Source of the DNA: Isoetes taiwanensis
Taxonomy: Eukaryota > Streptophyta > Lycopodiopsida > Isoetales > Isoetaceae
DNA: 64,000 nucleotides
Reading direction: 5' to 3'
Assembly (NCBI GenBank): GCA_021234155.1
Contig: JAJEKV010000005.1
Coordinates: forward strand, 5,210,952-5,274,951
Shown piece after piece: positions 60,118-64,000 of the stretch; the stretch's first letter is position 1, and each line of letters opens with the position of its first letter. The notes below the pieces were generated by a model. That model searched no databases, was not told the DNA's origin, and was given only the letters and a program-made list of their open reading frames with translations. The position numbers were made by a program, and so were the translations under genes.

Positions 60118-60291
60118 ATGGCACGCACCAAGCAAACCTACAGGAAGACTGGCCCTAGGCCCACCCTCTCCATGGCGCAGGCAGCAGGGCGGCATGTCAA
60201 GAAGGTCCCCGAGCACCTTCGACCGAAGCCAGGAGAGGAGGAGCTTCCCTCTCATAGCAAATCCCTTCAAGGCGGCCCACTTCCCTCCTGA
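60118..60291 (+). CDS. 57-aa ORF with histone H3-like N-terminal tail
   Basis: The ORF starts MARTKQTYRKTGPRP in a good start context (GACATGG). Histone H3 starts ARTKQTARKSTGGKAPR, so R2, K4, T6, R8 and K9 are kept, A7 is changed to Y and S10 is lost. Further on, the spacing V-K-K-x-P..R-P..G (V26, K27, K28, P30, R34, P35, G38) resembles the H3 segment V35-K36-K37-P38..R42-P43-G44. The histone fold is absent and the frame ends LQGGPLPS at a TGA. It is either a decayed, truncated H3 copy or a short transposon ORF carrying an H3-like tail. A CT-rich leader lies upstream and a tandem repeat follows. Confidence 0.5.
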   Translation: MARTKQTYRKTGPRPTLSMAQAAGRHVKKVPEHLRPKPGEEELPSHSKSLQGGPLPS

Positions 60292-60315
60292 AGGCGGCAG
60301 AATTTTGATCGGTCA

Positions 60316-60655
60316 TATCTCTCACATCCGGTGTCAGATTTTCATGTGCTTGGGCTTGTTGGAAAGCTGGTTCAGAGAGCTTTCCAACGGTGTATGGTAC
60401 TTGCATGCTTGTCTTCGTTTCAGGGCTCAAATCTGCTGTTTTCCGGGCTGTGTGCTAGGGTTTCTGTGGCAGCCCATAGACACTTTGATCTGGATTGTAT
60501 CTCTCACATCCGGTGTCAGATTTTCATGTGCTTGGGCTTGTTGGAAAGCTGGTTCAGAGCTTTCAAAGATGTATGATACCTGCATGCTTGTCTTTGTTTC
60601 AGTGCTCAAATCTGCTGTTTTTCGGGCTGTGTGCTAGGGTTTTGTGGCAGCCCTT
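60316..60655 (+). repeat. ~179-bp tandem duplication with a TTGGAAAGCT palindrome
   Basis: The units starting TATCTCTCACATCCGGTGTC at 60318 and 60497 are nearly identical. The first contains TTGGAAAGCT..AGCTTTCCAA, an imperfect palindrome, which is partly lost in the second. Both end GTGCTAGGGTTT and TGTGGCAGCCC. The long ORF across it lacks similarity. Confidence 0.9.
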
Positions 60656-60960
60656 CTTCTTCCTTCTTTGAGAAGTATAGCCCTCTTTGATGCGTTGTTG
60701 GCCTTGGCCACGCGGTGTTGAAGGGGTGTGTGTTGTACTCTTATTGAAGGTTACGAGAATGTTTTACTAATTCATACCCTAGTTCCCGATGGTGTTGTTG
60801 ATGAAAGTCGACACCAATATAGGGATTGGCGTATGTTTTAGTAAGTATTCGAAAAAGGGTTTCCGTTGACTAGCCCAAAAGGTGTCGCCTGCGTTCTTGA
60901 GTCTCAAATTCAATTCTAGGCACCCTTTCCGCAGCCGAGACCCCCTCAAACTTTGGGAGT

Positions 60961-62550
60961 CATGGCCACGAGAAGATGGGCGGCACAGGAAACTCCAAGG
61001 CGAGGGGCCCAGCGACAAACGGGTCCCGATCAGCCATCATGGGCGGGGAGAGTCATCCTCCATGAAGAAGGAGGCGGGGCTAAGGCTAAGGCCCCTCGGT
61101 GAGGCCAGCCCGGCGGAAGGATTAATTGCTCAGACCACATAGGGACTCACGCGCCGGGCAGAGAATTGGAGCCACGTCAAAGCGGGAATGGAGGCTAACC
61201 GGTGCTCGTGATTGAGGCGCTAACGGTGCACCGGGGGCGGCATGGCGGTGGGAGATGGAGTCCTCGGCATCCCATGTGCTCAAAAAGGCAAATCGGTGGT
61301 CGAAGAACCGTGTATCACGGGCTTTGAGACCCGCGACGCCGCGATGTGGAAGATGGCCTTGGCCTTGCACACTGCCGGCGGCAAAGGACGAAGGAGGTTC
61401 GCGACATGCGGGCCCTGGGCACTGTGTTCATCACTCACGGACACCATGACCACGGGGAGAGGGAGCGCCAAGAATGGGTGAGACGATGGTCCATATTTGT
61501 CACCGGGAGGTAGAGGGCAGCCACCAATTACCACCATCGGAGTACGTATCGCCTTTTGCTCTTGCGGGTGACAATGCGACCGTGATCTTAAAGGTAAAGG
61601 TCGGAACAGCAAGCCCCCTCGGCCGTGTCTTTTGGGGCTCGAGCACGCCTCGCTACTTTCGTAGCACGGAGCTCGAGCCGGGCAACCATCCGCATTGCAG
61701 AGCCGGGGTCTCCTACCGAGGTTCATAGTCACCGCAGCGAAGGCGAGGCAGATGGCCAAAGAAGAAGCTTCTAAGAGCTGCGGCTCCCGACCATTGTGGT
61801 GAGAACGCGGCTCGCATCAAGGCTATCCCGCCACGGCCTCCCACGCAGGCACCGCGTCAGACAGCCGCCCCCGACCACACACTCCGATCACTCCACGCCA
61901 TCCCAGCCACCACCACCACCCCCCCAAAGACCGACCCCCCGCCCACCTTGGACCCAGAGCGCGAGAACCCGTGGCCGCAGCGAGAGCCCAATGTAGTGGT
62001 GAGGTATGCGAGGCAGGGGAGAGTCTTCCCACAACATCCAGAACACATTCTCGATCCGGATGACATTCGAGGCCGTTCCACATTTCGACCGCAGCCCGGC
62101 ATGGGGCTCGGCCACCGGCCGCGGACCGCATTATCATATTCCGCGGTATGATGCAGTGCGTGATGCCATATTGCGCCAGGGCCGGATGTTGAAGGGGACA
62201 TCCCCAATGTGGGACGGGACTCACACCTGCGGTAAATGGGAGGCACGCAGACAGGAGCTTTGTCAGGGTCGAGGCATTCGCCAACAGGTGTGCAGGATTG
62301 GTTCGAGGCGGGATGCACATTTCCGGACAGCCTGCTACTGCTGCGGACCCTGCAGCCCCAACCACGTACCGCGGACGCCACCGCTTCTTCTACTACCCAC
62401 GGCCCCCCTTCTCCTGCTCCTACTCCTCGCTCCCTCATGACCCCACCCTCATGTCGCCACATCTTTTCGCTCCATCTACTTCTCCTTTCACGACCTACGC
62501 TTCCGTCCTCCCCCTGACTGGAGCTGCGCATACCATCCCTGTGACAAATA
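60961..62550 (+). pseudogene. LINE ORF1 remains (second copy)
   Basis: Same order as 27108-28680: a basic start, a Pro/Arg-rich middle and a Cys/His-containing end (about 62290-62350, VCRIGSRRDAHFRTACYCC). The Cys/His block resembles a degraded zinc knuckle. Frameshifts occur throughout. Confidence 0.5.
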
Positions 62551-62554
62551 GGAA

Positions 62555-63480
62555 TTGTGTCTCGGGGTGGTCTCATGGACTTGTCGAGGCTTCCCTTGGC
62601 GAAGGGGGGCAGTCACGAACTCCGTGGCGGCCCGGTATGGATCTCATCTTCTCATGGAGACATGGGGGCATGCCGGGCCGCGAGCTACGAGTTGCTCTAG
62701 GAGTTACCAACATTTCTCGGTCTTCAATGCAATGCGGGGACAAGCGGGGTCATGGTGGAGTGGCTTGCTACTAGGACAACCTTGGCACATTTAGTTACCC
62801 TCGAGAAAGGCAGGCGGACACAACCGGTGCCGGGTTCGTGTGCATAATACCGATTGGCAACCCTCTTTTTACGGCGCTGTTATTTCCCCACGCAGACAAA
62901 AGACCTTCTATCGCAGCCACCCACCGTCGCGGATAGGACGGACGTGATGTCGATCTATATGATGACATACGGCAAAGATCGCTAGATTGGGTAGGGTCAG
63001 TCCTTCTTGGAGATTTCAATGCACGGACAGAGTAGAGCAGCCCATGCGACTTGCCCTTCGGCCGACGATGTCCTGCGGCCTTCACGCCCTGAAGTAGCTC
63101 CGCCGCCGGGGTCGGATGACGAAGCCGCAGTCCTTTCGCTTAAGGAACCGATTGCTCCCCTTATATGTGGCATTTTTGACTTGATAATTTGCAATGGCCT
63201 TTCCGCAGTGGCCCGATTCACCGCAAGTGCACATGCGGAGCATGGACAATCGGGGGAGGGTCTAGTGTGGTGGACTATGTGCTTGTAGTTGCGCAAGATA
63301 TGCATCTCATCGGGTCGTTTAGGGTGAGGACTGACGGTCGGGGATGAGGAGAATTCGACTCGGATCACCTCCCACTTTATTTGGACTGGTTTGGCGAGCG
63401 CCCGCCAACCCCACTATATGCCCCTGCCCGTCCTCTCGGTTGAGACTTCGATTATGGCGAGGCGCAGAGGACTACGCCCG
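62555..63480 (+). pseudogene. LINE ORF2 endonuclease domain (second copy)
   Basis: VVSWTCRGFP and LMETWGHAGPR repeat the N-terminal and catalytic Glu motifs, LEISMHGQSRAA sits where GDFN is expected but in a shifted frame, and VWWTMCL stands where the S-x-x-DYV motif should be. The domain is broken. Confidence 0.7.
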
Positions 63481-64000
63481 AGATGCTCATGGACGCCCTC
63501 CCGGTAATTACTGCCGAGACCTCCACACTAGAAGCGGCCGAGGACCAGTGACTTCGCTATTCACGGGATGCGCCGGGCAGTAAGCTGGCGAGACCCCCCG
63601 CGTCCATTTTCGGGGTCGGCAACATTCGTAACGATGGTTTGATGCGGTTGTAAAGCATAGCGGCGGCTTGGATCACATCTGGATCCGGTACGCTGCCGAG
63701 CCACCACCATACGCGCCCATCCGGCGACACAAAGGCGGTACCTTATAAGCATCAGGGGAGATGTTGACTGCTGGACACTCATCCTCGAACAACACGGCGC
63801 TAGAAGTGTTTCAAGGCCAGCCCGGCCCTCTGGGACATCACACGGCGTTAATGGGAGCGATGCTTGCGGCGGCTCTATGACGCCCGAGGGGCAGCGTACG
63901 CCCATACCCCCACGGGGGATGGCCCCATTGAAGTTCGATGGACGAGGATGTTGAGAGGAGCTGCCAGCGGCTTAGCTAATGGGAAAGCGGTGACCGCCGA

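Larger units (their letters stand above)
60907..64000 (+). mobile_element. G+C-rich LINE, second full-length start, cut by window end
   Basis: It begins AATTCAATTCTAGGCACCC, identical to the LINE start at 27053, and stays collinear to about position 30110 of that copy at the window edge. ORF1 starts at the ATG at 60961. The two copies differ by many small indels, mostly in C/G-rich words, so every long frame is broken in both. Confidence 0.9.

Noticed and set aside
60104-60637. 177-codon ORF overlapping the H3-like frame
   Set aside because: It runs through a tandem repeat in a different frame and has no recognisable similarity; the H3-like frame starts at a better ATG.
61280-62576. Large minus-strand ORFs (up to 239 codons)
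   Set aside because: Same reason; the opposite strand carries the collinear LINE ORF1.

Overview
The window looks like intergenic DNA from a large, repeat-rich land-plant nuclear genome. The evidence is long A+T-rich non-coding stretches with GT..AG splice-like sites, plant-type Copia and Ty3/Gypsy retrotransposon pieces (including a primer-binding site complementary to initiator tRNA-Met), L1-like LINEs with RRM-type ORF1p, a rolling-circle Helitron with plant-style ends, small foldback and terminal-inverted-repeat transposons, and a plant-type multi-pass membrane protein fragment. I cannot name the species. A seed-free plant such as a fern is a guess from the LINE load and nothing more. I see no bacterial operon, CRISPR array, rRNA gene or intact tRNA gene.

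Layout. Positions 1-9900: LINE fragments (960-1228; a 5'-truncated G+C-rich copy at 1856-3905, minus strand; a 3' end at about 9480-9896) in otherwise A+T-rich DNA with a low-complexity tract and an 80-bp tandem repeat. Positions 10765-16700: a 652-bp hAT-like element with a perfect 8-bp target duplication, a 118-bp G+C-rich foldback element and several local tandem repeats. Positions 16738-18345 and 37545-38780: the two halves of one L1-like LINE, separated by about 19 kb. The sequence at both breaks is related to an LTR element also seen at 19065-19770.

Positions 19818-33772: a recent local segmental duplication. Copy 1 (19818-25180) carries a 2.65-kb transposon with 13-bp terminal repeats and TTAA flanks. 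Copy 2 (25978-33772) has the matching empty site but carries a 5.1-kb G+C-rich LINE. The duplicated unit holds a small ORF of unknown family; an exon-like ORF with one in-frame stop lies just past copy 1. A more diverged third copy lies at 35480-36230.

Positions 40494-41860: a Ty3/Gypsy-like gag and its probable LTR, minus strand. Positions 42634-51863: a Copia element (PBS, gag, protease, integrase) split by a 6.94-kb Helitron (44147-51088) that has captured gene fragments, including a frameshifted membrane-protein sequence. Positions 51869-59470: LTR-like sequences, including two copies of a TGTGACGT..ACGTCACA-type repeat in inverted orientation around a 4-kb internal region. Positions 60118-60291: a 57-codon ORF whose start closely resembles the histone H3 tail. 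Positions 60907-64000: the 5' part of another G+C-rich LINE.

No intact host gene can be asserted. Nearly all coding sequence is transposon-derived and broken. The best leads are the H3-tail-like ORF, the exactly bounded gene-capturing Helitron, the TTAA-flanked transposon with a natural empty site, and a covarying 3' hairpin with variable simple-repeat tails in the LINEs.
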